Shown in pieces: positions 1 through 12,269 of a stretch of 64,000 bases of DNA; the stretch's first letter is position 1, and each line of letters starts with the position of its first letter. The notes below the pieces were generated by a model, which did not search any database, was not told the DNA's origin, and saw only the letters and a program-made list of their open reading frames with translations. The position numbers and the translations under genes are program-made. This DNA comes from Chlorocebus sabaeus (taxonomy: Eukaryota > Chordata > Mammalia > Primates > Cercopithecidae): assembly GCF_047675955.1 (NCBI RefSeq), contig NW_027327447.1:1-64000 (forward strand). The letters are read 5' to 3'.

Positions 1-1340
1 AGACCGGCCCACACCGGCTAAAATCGGATCAAACCATACTCGACCGGCCCAGACTGCCTAAAACTGGGCCACAAACGGGTTTTGACTGGTTCAAACCAGG
101 CCAGACGGGCTCAAACCGATTTTGATCGACCTGAGTTGGTTTTGAATGGCTCAATCAAGACCAGACCGGCTCAAACCGGTTTTGACTGGCTCAATCCGGT
201 TTTGACCGGCTCAAACCACTCCAGACCGGTTAAACCGGTTTTCATTGGCTCAAACCGGTTTTGATCTGATTAGACCGGATCAAACCGGACCAGACCGGCT
301 CAGACAGGCTCGAATCGGTTTTGACTGGCTTCAACCAGACCAAACCAGCTCAAACCGGTTTTGACCGGCTCAAACCAGACCAGACCGGCTCAAACCAGAC
401 CAGACCAGCTCAAACCTGTTTTGACCGGGTCAAACCAGTTTTGAACTTCTCAAACCACACCAGACAGGCTGAAACCGGTTTTGACTGGCTAAAACCGGTT
501 TTGACCGGATGAGGCCGGATCAAACCAAATCAGACGGGCCCAGACCGGCTAAAATCGGATCAAACCGGACCAGACCGTCCCAGAATGCCTAAAACTGGGC
601 CACAAACCGGTTTTGACTGGTTCAAACCACACCAGACCGGCTCAAAGCGGTTTTCACCGGCTCGAACCTGTTTTGACCGGCTCAAACCAGAGCAGACCGG
701 CTCAAACCAGATCATACCGTTTCAAACCGGTTTTGACCGGCTCAAAGCGGTTTTGACCGGATCAAACCGGACTCAACTGACCCAGACCAGCTGAAACGAG
801 ATCAAACCGGAGCAGACCGGCCCAGACTGGCTGAATCCGGGACACAAACCGGTTTTGACTGGCTTAAACCAGACCAGACCGGCTCAAACCAGTTTTGACC
901 GACCTGAGCCAGTTTAGACAGGCTCAAACCAGACCAGACCGGCTCAATCCGGACCAGAGCGGTTCAAACCGGTTTTGATCGGATGACAACGGATCAAACC
1001 GGAGCAGACTGGCTCACACCGGATCGAACTGGCCCAGACAGGCCCAGACCAGCTGAAACCAGATCAAACCAGACGAGAGTGGCACAGACCGGCTAAAACC
1101 GGGCCAGACCAGCTCAAATCGGCTTTGACCGGCTCAAACCAGACCAGACAGGTTCAAACTGGTTTAGACTGGCTCAATCCGGTTTTGACGAGCTCAAACC
1201 AGTTTTGACCAGCTCAAACCACTCCAGACCGGCTAAAACTGGTTTTCAACGACCCAAACCGGTTTTAACCGGATTAGACCGGGTCAAACCGGACCAGACC
1301 GGCTCAGACAGGCTCGAATTTGCTTTGACTAACTTCAACT
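1..1340. repeat. GC-richer 20-bp tandem satellite, family not recognised
   Basis: The stretch resolves into roughly 67 consecutive 20-bp units of two main kinds, CTCAAACCGGTTTTGACCGG and CTCAAACCAGACCAGACCGG, with many point variants. The unit centre AAACCGGTTT is a perfect 10-bp palindrome and CCGG recurs throughout. Longer copies exist: positions 18-110 resemble 549-640 (offset about 531 bp), and 206-315 resemble 1210-1318 (offset about 1,004 bp), so higher-order amplification has occurred. It begins outside the window and ends abruptly against alpha satellite near 1340. Short open frames at 82-794 translate the repeat and show no protein family. I do not recognise the satellite by name; it is not alpha, not a simple pentamer satellite and not telomeric. 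Confidence 0.9.
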
Positions 1341-1350
1341 CTCGCTAAGA
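1336..1350. other. Satellite-to-alpha-satellite junction
   Basis: To the left the sequence is still a degenerate 20-bp unit: the GACAGGCTCGAAT...TTCAAC pattern also occurs near 302-335. From about 1341 it is in the middle of an alpha monomer at CTCGCTAAGACTGTTC, so the first alpha monomer is cut at its mid-point. There is no intervening unique sequence, target duplication or transposon at the joint. Shared sequence is limited to one or two bases, so the joint looks like a rearrangement or array-edge breakpoint. Confidence 0.8.
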
Positions 1351-1975
1351 CTGTTCTTGTGGTATTTGCAAAGTGATATTTGGAAGCCCGTAGAGGGCTA
1401 TGTTGAAAAAGGAAATATCTTCTATTAAAAACTGGAAAGAAGCTTTCAGAGAAACTGCTTTGTGTTCTGTTATCTCATCTAACAGAGTTACAGCATTCCC
1501 TTCAAGAAGACTTTCATAAAGTCTGTTCATGTGGAATTTGCAAAGTGATTTTTGCAAGCCCATGGAGTGCTATGGGGAAAAAGGAAATATAATCCCTTAA
1601 AAACTGGAAAAAAGCTTTCTGAGAAACTGCTTTGTCCTCTGTTAATTCATCTCACAGAGTTACAGCTTTACGCTCAAGAAGCCTTTCGCGAAGACTGTTC
1701 TTGTGGAAGTTGCAAAGTGATATTTGCAAGTCCATACAGGGCTATGGTTAAAAAGGAAATATCTTCCGTTAAAAACTGGAAAGAAGCTTTCTGAGAAATT
1801 GCTTTGTGTTGTGCAATTCATCTCACAGAGTCACTGCTTTCACCTCAAGAAGCCTTTCGCTAAGACTGTTCTTGTGGAATTTTCATAGTGATATTTTCAA
1901 GCATATAGAGGGCTAAGGTGAAAAAGGAAATATCCTAGGATAAAAACTGAAAAGAAGCTTTCTGAGAAACAGCTT
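1345..1975 (+). repeat. Multi-monomer block paralogous to 45011-45642
   Basis: The first four or so monomers next to the 20-bp satellite share rare variants with an interior block 43.67 kb away: TTCATGTGGAATTTGC followed by a long T run, CACAGAGTCACTG, and TTTTCATAGTGATATTTTC. The same offset (43,666-43,667) holds at 1526 and at 1826, so it is one co-linear copy. Similarity fades after about 1975. Confidence 0.75.
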
Positions 1976-4900
1976 GGTGTTCTGTTAATTCATCTCACAG
2001 AGTTACAGCTTCCCATCAGGAAGCCTTTCGCTAAGACTGTTCATGTGGAATTTGAAAAGTGATATTTATAAGCCCAAAGAGGGCTACGGTGAAAAAGGAA
2101 ATATCTTCCGTTAAAAACTGGAAAGAAGCTTTCTGAGAAACTGCTTGTGTTCTGTTATTTCTTCTCACAGAGTTACAGCTCTCCCCTCAAGAAGCCTTTC
2201 ACTAAGACTGTTCTTGTGGAATTTGGAAAGTGATATTTAGTAGCCCATAAAGGGCCATGGTGAAAAAGGATATACCTTCCCTTAAAAACTGGAAAGAAGA
2301 TTTCTGATAAACTGCTTTGTGTTCTGTTAACTCATCACACAGAGTTACAGCTTTCCCCTCAAGAAGTCTTTCGCTAAGACTGTTCATGTGGAATTTGGAA
2401 AGTGATATTTAGTTGCCAATAGAGGGCTACGGTGAAAAAGGAAATATCTTCCGTAAAAAGTGGATAGAAGCTTTCTGAGAGACTGCTTTGTGTTCTGTTA
2501 ATTCATCTCACAAAATTACAGCTTTCCCCTCATGAAGTCTTTGGCTAAGACTGTTCCTGTGGAATTTGCAAAGTGATATTTGGAAGCCCATAGAGGGCTA
2601 TGGTGATAAAGGACATATCTTCGGTTAAAAACTGGATAGAAGCTTTCTGAGAAACTGCTTTGTGTTCTGTTAATTCATCTCACAGATTTACAGCTTTACC
2701 CTCCAGGACCCTTTCGCTAAGACTGTTCTTGTGGAATTTGCAAAGTGATATTTGGAAGCCCATAGAGCTCTATGGTGGAAAAGGAAATATCCTAAGATAA
2801 AAACTGAAAAGAAGCTTTCTGAGAAACTGCTTTGTGTTCTGTTAATTCATCTCACAGAGTTACAGCTTTCCGCTCAAGAAGCCTTTCGCTAAGACTGTTC
2901 TTGTGTTATTTGCAAAGCGATATTTGGAATACCTTAGAGGGCACTGGTGAAGAAGGAAATATCTTCCATTAAAAACTGGAAAGAGGCTTTCTGAGAAACT
3001 GCTTTGTGTTCTGTTATTTCATCTCACAGAGTTACAGCTTTCCTCTCAAATAGCCTTTCGCTAAGACAGTTTTTGTAGAATTTGCAAAGTGATATTTGGA
3101 AGCCCATAGAGGGCTGTGGTGAAAAAGGAAATATCTTCCGTTAAAAACTGGAAAGAGGCATTCTGAGAAACTCCTTTGTGTTCTCTTAATTCAACCACAG
3201 AGTTACACCTTTCCCCTCAAGAAGCGTTTCATTAAGACAGTTTTTGTGGAAATTGGAAAGGAATACTTAGAAGCCCATAGAGGGCTATGGTGAAAAAAAA
3301 ATATCCTAAGATAATAACTGAAAAGAATCTTTCTTAGAAACTACATTGTGCTCTGTTAATTCATGTCACAGACTTAGAGCTTTCCCCTACAGAAGCCTTT
3401 CGCTAAGACTGTTCATGTGGAATTTGCAAAGTTATATTTGGAAGCCCATAGTGTGCTATGGTGAAAAAGGAAATATCTTCCGTTAAAAATTGGAAAGAGG
3501 ATTTCTGAGAAACTGGTTTGTGTTCTTTTAATTCATCTCACACAGTTACAGCTTTCCCTTCAAGAAGCCTTTCCCTAAGGCTGTTCTTGTGGAATTTGCA
3601 GAGTGATATTTGGAAGCCCATACAGGGATATGGTGAAAAAGGAAATATCTTCAGTTAAAAACTATATAGAAATTTTCTGAGAATCTGCTTTGTGTTCTGT
3701 TAATTCATCTACCCGAGTTACAGCTTTCCCCTCAAGAAGCCTCTCCCTAAGACTGTTCTTGTGGAATTTTCTAAGTGATATTTGGAAGCCCATAGAGGGC
3801 TATGGTGTAAAAGGAACTATCTTACGTTGAAAAGTGAAAAGAGGCTTTCTGAGAAACTGCTTGGTGTTCTGTTAACTCATCACACAGAGTTACAGCTTTA
3901 ACCTCAAGAAGCCTCTCCGTAAGTCAGTTCTTGTCAAATTTTCAAAGCGATATTTGGAAGCCCATAGATGGCTATGGTGAAAAAGGAAATATCTTCCGTT
4001 AAAAACTGGAAAGAGGCTTTCTGAGAAACACTTTTGTTTTCTGTTAATTCACCTCACAGACTTACAGCTTTTCCCTCAAGAAGCCTTTCGCTAGACTGTT
4101 CTTGTGGAATTTGCGAAGTGATATTTGGAAGTCCATAGAGGGCTCTGGTGAAAAAGGAAATATCTTTAGTTAAAAACTGGAAAGAAGCTTTCTGGGAAAC
4201 TGCTTTGTGTTCTGTTAATTCATCTCACAGTGTTACAGCTTTCCCCTCAAGAAGCCTTTCACTAAGTGTGTTCTTGTGGAATTTGCAAAGTGATATTAGG
4301 AAGCCCCTGGAGGGCTATGGTGAAAAAGGAAATATCTTCCGTTAAAAATTGGAAAAAGGCTTTCTGAGCAATTGCTTTGTGTTCTGTTAATTCAACTCAC
4401 AGAGTTTCAGCATTCCCCTGAAGAATGCTTTCGCTATGACTGTTTTTGTGGAATTTGCAAAGTGATATTTGGAAGCCCATAGAGGGCAATGGTGAAAAAG
4501 GAAATATCCTAAGAAAAAAACTGAAAAGAAGCTTTCTGAAAAACTACATTGTGTTCTGTTAATTCATTTCACAGACTTACAGCTTTCCCCTTAAGAAGCC
4601 TTTCGCTAAGTCTGTTCTTCTGGAATTTGCAAAGTGATATTACGAAACCCCTAGAGATCGATGGTGAAAAAGGAAATATCTTCCGTTAAAAATTGGAAAG
4701 AGGCTTTCTTAGCAATTGCTTTGTGTTCTGCTAATTCACCTCACAGAGTTTCAGCTTTCCCCTCTAGAATCCTTTCGCTATGACTGTTTTTTTGGAATTT
4801 GCAATGTGATATTTGGAAGACCATATAGGGCAATGGTGAAAAAGGAAATATTCTAAGAAAAAAACTGAAAAGAAGCTTTCTGAAAAACCACATTGTGTTC

Positions 4901-5454
4901 TGTTAATTCATTTAACAGACTTACAGGTTTCCCCTCAAGAAGCCTTTCACTAAGACTGTTCTTGTGGAATTTGAAAAGTGGTATTTGGAAGCCCATAGGG
5001 GGCTATGGTGAAAAAGGATATAAAATCCGGTAAAAACTTGAAAGAGGCTTTCTGAGAAACTGCTTTGTGTTCTGTTAATTCATCTCACAGAGTTACAGCT
5101 TTCCCCTCTAGAAGCCTTTCGCTAAGCCTTTTCTTGTGGAATTTGCAAAGTGATATTTGGAAGCCCATAGAGGGCTATGGTGAAAAAGGAAATATCTTCC
5201 GTTAAAAATTCTAAAGAAGCTTTCTGAGAAACTGCTTTGTGTTCTGTTAATTCATCTCACTGAGTTACAGCATTCCCCTCAGGAAGCCTTTCGCAAAGAC
5301 TGTTCTTGTGGAATTTGCAAAGTGATATTTTGAAGCTCATAGAGGGCTATGGTGAAAAAGGAAATATCTTCCGTTAAAAACTGGAAAGAGGCTTTCTGTC
5401 CAACTGCTTTGTGTTCTGAAAATTCAACTCACAGAGTTGCAGCTTTCCCCTCAA

Positions 5455-5950
5455 GAATTCGTTCATTAAGGATGTTCTTGTGGAATTTGCAAAGTGATAT
5501 TTGGAAGACCATAGAGGGCTATGGTGAAAAAGGAAATATCCTACGATAAAAACCGAAAAGAAGCTTTCCGAGAAACGGCATGGTGTTCTCTTAATTCATC
5601 TCACCGAGTTGTAGCTTTCCCCTCAAGAAGCGATCACTAAGACTGTTCTTGTGAAATTTGCAAGGTGATATCTGGAAGCCCATAGAAGGCTATGGTGAGA
5701 AAGGAAATATCTTCCATTAAAAACTGGAAAGAGGCTTTCTGAGAAACTGCTTTGTGTTCTGTTAATTCATCTCACAGAGTTACAGCTTTCCCCTCAAGAA
5801 GACGTTTGCTAAGACCGTTCTTGTGGAATTTGCAAAGTGATATTTGGAAGCCGATAGAAGTCTATGGTGCAAAAGGAAACATCCTAAGATAAAAACTGAA
5901 AAGAAGCTTTCTGGGAAACTGCTTTGTGTTCTGTAGATTCATTTCGCAGA
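5455..5950 (+). repeat. Three-monomer block paralogous to 11167-11662
   Basis: Both copies carry the series GTTCATTAAGG, AAGACCATAGAGGG, CCGAGAAA(C/T)GGCAT, GAGTTGTAGC, AAGGTGATATCTGGAAG, GTGAGAAAGG and GAAGCCGATAGA at a constant offset of 5,712 bp. The combination is absent elsewhere in the window, so this is a duplicated segment. Confidence 0.75.
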
Positions 5951-6224
5951 GTTACAGCTTACCCCTCAAGAAGCCTTTCGCTAAGTCTGTTCTTGTGGAA
6001 TTTAAAAAGTGATATTTGGAAGCCCATAGGGGGCTTTGGTGAAAAAAAAATATCTTCCGTTAAAAACTGGAAAGAAGCTTTCTGCGAAACTGCTTTGTGT
6101 TCTATTAATTCATCTCAGAGAGTTGCAGCTTTCCCTACAAGAAGCCTTTCGCTAAGACTGTTCTTGTGCAATTTGGGAAGTGATATATAGAAGCCCATAG
6201 AGGGCTTTGGTGAAAAAGGAAATA

Positions 6225-6560
6225 TCTTAAGATAAAAACTGAAAAGAAGCTTTCTGAGAAACTACCTTGTGTTCTGTTAGTTCATCTAACATAGTTACAG
6301 CTTGCCCCTCAAGAAGCAGTTCACTAAGACTGTTCTTGAGAAATTTGCCTTGTGTTCTGTTAATTCATCTCTCAGAGTTACAGCTTTCCACTCAAGGAGC
6401 CGTTCACTAAGACTGTTTTTCTGAAAATTGGAAAGTGATATTAGGAAGCCCATAGAGGGCTATTATGGAAAAGGAAATATTTTCCGTTAAAAACTGGAAA
6501 GAAGCTTTAAGAGAAACTGACTTGTGTTCTGTTAATTCATCTCACAGAGTTAAAGCTTTC
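6225..6560 (+). repeat. Block with a truncated monomer, paralogous to 12795-13130
   Basis: Around 6341-6352 the monomer jumps from AAATTTGC directly to CTTGTGTTCTG, losing about 89 bp. The breakpoint has TGC at both ends, typical of a microhomology deletion. The same joint, followed by CTCTCAGAG, CCACTCAAGGAGCCGTTCAC and GATATTAGGAAG, recurs at 12911 (offset 6,570 bp). This shared scar supports common descent of the two segments. Confidence 0.8.
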
Positions 6561-9500
6561 CCCCAAGAAGCCTTTCGCTAAGTCTGTTCTTGCGGAATTT
6601 TCAAAGTGATATTCAGATGCCCATAGAGGGCTAAGGAGAAAAAGGAAATATCTTCAGTTTAAAACTGGAAAGAAGTTTTTGAGAAACTCCTTTGTGTTCT
6701 CTTAAATCATCTCACAGAGTTACAGCTTTCCACTCAAGAAGTCTTTCGCTAAGACTGTTCTTGTGGAATTTGCAAAGTGAAATTTGGAAGCCCATAGAGG
6801 GCTATGGTGAAAAACGAAATATCTTCCGTTAAAAACCGAAAAGAAGCTTTCTGAGAAACTGTTTTGTGTTCTTTTAGTTCATCTCACAGAGTTAAAGTTT
6901 TCCCCTCAAGAAGCCGTTCACTTGGACTTTTCTTGTGAAATTTTTAAAGTGATACTTGGAAACCCATTGAAGGCCATGGTGAAAAAGGAAATATCTTCCT
7001 TTAATAACTGGAAAGAAATTTTCTGAGAAACTGCCGTATGTTCTGTTAATACATCTCACCGAGTTACAGCTTTCCTCTCAAGAAGCCTTTCTGTAAGGCT
7101 CGTCTTGTGGAATTTGCAAAGTGATATTTGGAAGCCCATAGAGGAATATGGTGAAAAAGGAAATATCTTCCATTAAAAACTGGAAGGAAGATTTCTGAAA
7201 AACTGCTTTGTGTTTTGTTAATTCATCTCACAGAGTTACAGCTTTCCCCTCAAGAAGCCTTTGGCTAAGAGTGTTCTTGTGGAATTTGCAAGGTGATATT
7301 TGGTAGCCCAAAGAGGGCTTTTGTGAAAAAGGAAATATCTTCCGTTAAAAACTGGAAAGCAGCTTTTTGAGAAACTGCTTTGTGTCCCCTTAATTCATCT
7401 CACAGAGTTAAGGCTTTCCCCTCAGGAAGCCTTTCACTAAGACTGTTCTTGTGGAATTTGCAAAGTGATATTTGGACGTCCAAAGAGGGCTACAGTGAAA
7501 AAGGAAATATCTTCAGTTAAAAACTGGAAAGAAGCTTTCTGAGAAATTGCTTTGTGTTCTGTTAATTCATTTCACAGAGTTACAGCTTTCCCCTCAAGAA
7601 GCATTTCGCTAACACTGTTCTTGTGTAATTTGCAAAGTGATATTTGGAATCCCAAAGACGGCTTTGGTAAAAAAGGAAATATCTTCCGTTAAAAACTGGA
7701 AAGAAGCTTTCTGAGAAAATACTTTGTGTTCTGTTAATTCATCGCACAGAGTTACAGCTTTCCCCTCAAGAAGCCTTTCGCTAAGACTGTTCTTGTGGTA
7801 TTTAGACCGTGATATTAGAATCCCATAGAGGGCTATGTTGAAAAAGGAAATATTCTCCGTTAAAAACTGGAAAGAAGCTTTCTGCGAAACTGCTTTGTGT
7901 TCTTTTAATTCATCTCACAGCGTTACAGCTTTCCCTGCAAGAGCCTTTCGCTAAGACTGTTCTTGTTCAATTTGGGAAGTGATATTTAGAAGCCCATAGA
8001 GGGCTATGGTTCAATAGGAAGTATCCTAAGATAAAAAGTGAAAAGAAGCTTTCTGAAATACTGCTTTGTGTTCTAATAATTCATGTCACAGAGTTACAGC
8101 TTTCCCCTCAAGATGCCTTTCGCTAAGACTGTTCTTGTGGAATTTGCAAAGTGATATTTGGAAACCCATAGAGGGCTATCATGGAAAAAGAAATATCTTC
8201 CCTTAAAAACTGAAAAGAGGCATACTGAGAAACTGCTTTGTGTTCGGATAATTCATTTCACAGAGTTACAGCTTTCTCCTCAAGAAGCCTTTCGCTAAGG
8301 GTCTTCTTGTGGAATTTGCCAAGTGATATTTGGAAGCCCATAGAGGGCTATGCTGAAAAAGGAAATCTCTTTTATTAAAAACTGAAAAGAAGCTTTCTGA
8401 GAAACTGCTTTGTGTTCTGTTAGTTCATCTGACAGAGTTACAGCTTTCCCCTTAAGAAGCCTTTCGATAAGACTGGTCTTTTGTTATTTGCAAAGCGATA
8501 TTTGCAAGCCCTTAGAGGGTTGTGGTGAAAAAGGAAATATCCTAAGATAAAAACTGGAAAGAAGTTTTCTGAGAAACTGCTTTGTGTTCTGTTAATTCAT
8601 TTCACAGAGTTACAGCATTCCCCTCGAGAAGCCTTTCACTAAGACAGTTCTTGTGGAATTTGGAAAGTGATATTTGGAAGCCCCTTGAGGGCTATGGTGA
8701 AAATGAAATATCTTCCGTTAAAAACTGCAAAGAAGCTTTCTGAGAAACTGGTTTGTTTTCTGTTAATTCATCTCACAGAGTTACAGCTTTCCCCTCCAGA
8801 AGACTTTCGCTAAGACTGTTTTTGTGGAATATGCAAAGTGGTATTTGGAAGCCCATTGAGGGTTATGGTGAAAACGGAAAAACCTTCCGTTTAAAACTGT
8901 AAAGAAGCTTTCTGAGAAACTGCTTTGTGTTCTGTCAATTCATCTCACAGAGTTACAGCATTCCCTTCAAGAAGCCTTTCGCTAAGACTTTTCTTGTGCA
9001 ATTTGCAAAGAGATATTTGGAAGCCCCTAGAGTTCTATGGTGAAAAAGGAAATATCTTCATTTAAAAAATGGAAAGAAGCTTTCTGAGAAACTGCTTTCT
9101 GTTTTGTTAATTCATCTCAGAGAGTTACAGTTTTCCCTTCAAGAACTTTTTCGCTAAGACTGTTCTTGTGGAATTTGCAAAGTGTATTTGGAAGCCCATA
9201 GAGGGCTATGGTGAAAAAGAAAATATCTTCCGTTAAAAACTGGAAATAAGCTTTCTGAGAAAATGCATTGTGTTCTGTTAATTCATCTCACAGAGTTACA
9301 GCTTTCCCCTCAAGAAACCTTCCTCTAAGACTGTTCTCTCGGAATTTGCAAGGTGTTATTTGAAAGCCCATAGACGGCCATGGTGAAAAAGGAAATATCC
9401 CAAGATAAAAACTGAAAAGAAACTTTCTGAGAAACTGCTTTGTCTTCTGTTAATTCATCTCACAGAGTTACAGCTTTCCCCACAAGAAACGTTTCTCTAA

Positions 9501-10959
9501 GACTGTTCTTGTGGAATTTGCAAAGTGATATTTGGAAGCCTATAGAGGGCTATGGAGGAAAAGAAAATATCCTAAGTTAAAAACTGAAAAGAAGCTTTCT
9601 GATAAACTGCTTTTTATTCTGTTAATTCATCTCACAGAGTTACAGCTTTCCCCTCAAGAAGCCTTTCGCTAAGACTGCTCTTGTGGAATTTGCAAAGTGT
9701 AATTTGGAAGCACCTCGAGGGCTATGGTGAAAAATGAAATATCTTCAGTTAAAAACTGGAAAGAAGCTTTCTGAGAAAATGCTTTGTGTTGTGTTAATTC
9801 ATCTCACAGACTTACATCCTCCCCTGAGGAAGCCTTTCGCGTAGATTGTTCTTGTGGAATTTGGAAAGTGATATTTGGAAGCCCATAGAGGTCTATTGTG
9901 AAAAAGGAAATATCTATAGTTAAAAACTGCAAAGTAGATTTCTGAGAAACTGTTTTGTGTTCTGTTAATTCATCTCACCGAGTTACACCTTTCACCTGAA
10001 GAAGCCTTTCCCTAAGACTGTTCTTGTGGAATTTGTAAAGTGATGATTGGAAGCCCATAGAGGGCTATGGTGAAAATGAGAATATCTTTAGTTGAAAACG
10101 GCAAAGAAGATTTCTGAGAAGCTACTTTGTGTTCTGTTAATTCATCTCACAGAGTTACAGCTTTCCCCTCATGAAGCCATTAACTAAGACTGTTCTTGTG
10201 GAATTTGCAAGGTGATATATGGAAGCCCATACAGGTCTATGTTGAAAAAGGAAGTATCTTCTGTTAAAAACTGGAAAGAGGCTTTCTAAGAAACTGTTTT
10301 GGGATCTGTTAATTCATTTCACAGAATAACAGCTTTCCAATGAAGAAGCCTTTCGCTAAGACTGTTCTTGTGGAATTTGCAAAGTGATATTTGGAAGCCC
10401 ATAGAGGACAATGGTGAAAAAGGAAATATTCTAAGATAAAAAGTGAAAAGAAGAATTCTGAGACACTGCTTTTTGTTTTGTTAATTCATTTCACAGAGTT
10501 ACAGCTTTCCCCTCAAGTAGCCTTTTGCTAAGGCTGTTCTTGTGGCATTCGCAAAGTGGTATTTGGAAGCCCATTGAGGGCTAGCGTGAAAAAGGAAATA
10601 TCTTCAGTTAAAAACTGGAAAGAAGCTTTCTGAGAAACTGCTTTGAGTTCTGTTAATTCATCTCACACAGTTATAGCTTTCCCCTCAGGAAGACTTTCGC
10701 TAAGACTGTTCTTGAGGAATATGCAAAGTGATATTTGGAAGCCCATAGAGGGCTAAGGTAAAAAAGGAAATATCATCAGTTAACAACTGGAAAGAAGCTG
10801 TCTGTGAAACTGCTTTCGGTTCTGTTAATTCATCTCACAGAATTACAGCTTTCCCCTAAAGTAGCCTTTTGCTAAGACTGTTCTTGTGGAATTTGCAAAG
10901 TGATATTTGGAATCCCATAGACGTCTATGGTGAAAAAGGAAATATCCTAAATAAAAACT

Positions 10960-10990
10960 GAAAAGAAGCTCTCTGAGGGCTACATCTTTA
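10960..10990 (+). repeat. Alpha monomer with internal 36-bp deletion
   Basis: After CTCTCTGAG the sequence goes straight to GGCTACATCTTTACC. The normal stretch between CTGAG and the second GAG of CACAGAG is missing. The direct repeat GAG at both ends suggests slippage or microhomology deletion. It appears only once in the window. Confidence 0.7.
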
Positions 10991-12269
10991 CCTTCAGGAA
11001 GCCTTTCGCTAAGACTGTTCATGTAGAATATAAAGTGATATTTAGAAGCCCATAGAGGGCTATGGTGAAAAAGGGAATATCCTATTTAAAACCTGAAAAG
11101 GAGCTTTCTGAGAACCTGCTTTGTGTTCTGTTAATTCATCTCACACAGTTGCCGCTTTCCCCTTAAGAAGCCGTTCATTAAGGCTGTTCTTGTGGAATTT
11201 GAAAAGTGATATTTGGAAGACCATAGAGGGCTATGGTGAAAAAGGAAATATCCTACAATAAAAACCGAAAAGAAGCTTTCCGAGAAATGGCATTGTGTTC
11301 TCTTAATTCATCTCACGGAGTTGTAGCTTTCCCCTCAAGAAGCCGATCACTAAGACTATTCTTGTGGAAATTGCAAGGTGATATCTGGAAGCCCATAGAA
11401 GGCTATGGTGAGAAAGGATATATCTTCCTTTAAAAACTGGAAAGAGGCTTTCTGAGAAACTGCTTAGTGTTCTGTTAATTCATCTCACAGAGTTACAGCT
11501 TTCCCCTCAAGAAGACTTTCGCTAAGACAGTTCTTGTGGAATTAGCAAACTGATATTTGGAAGCCGATAGAGGTCTATGGTGCAAAAGGAAATACCTTAG
11601 ATAAGAACTGAAAAGAAGCTTTCTGGGAAACTGCTTTGGGTTCTGTTGATTCATTTCACAAAGTTACAGCTTTCTCCTCAAGAAGCCTTTTGCCAAGGCT
11701 GTTCTTATGGCATTTGCAAAATGGTATTTGGAAGCCCATCAAGGGTTAGGGTGAAAAAGGAAATATCTTCAGTTAAAAACTGAAAAGAATCTTTCTGAGA
11801 AACTGCTATGTGTTCTGTTTATTCATCTCACAGTGTTACAGCTTTCCCCTCAAGAAGTCTTTCCCTAAGACTCTTCTTGTGGAATTTGGAAAGTGATATT
11901 TGGAAGCCCGTAGAGGGCTTTGGTGAAAAACAAAACATCTTCCTTTAAAACCTGGAAAGAAGCTTTCAGAGAAACTGCTTTGTGTCCTGTTAATTCATTT
12001 CACAGAGTTACAGCTTTCCCCTCAAGAAGCCTTTCGCTAAGAATGCTTTCTGGAATTTGTAAGGTGATATTTGCAAGCCAATAGAGAGCTATGGTGAAAA
12101 AGGAAATATCTTCAGTTGAAAACTGGAAAGACGATTTCTGAGAAAATGCTTTTTGTTCTGTTAATTCATCTCACAGTGTTACAGCTTTCCCCTCAGGAAG
12201 CCTTTCGCTAAGTCTGTTCTTGTGGAATTTACAAAGTGATATTTGGAAGCCCATAGAGGGCTATTTGAA

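Noticed and set aside
82..794. Three short open frames with repeated TGSNQTRPAQTGFDR-like peptides
   Set aside because: They simply translate the 20-bp satellite; 20 is not a multiple of 3, so frames drift and stop. No start context or family supports a gene.
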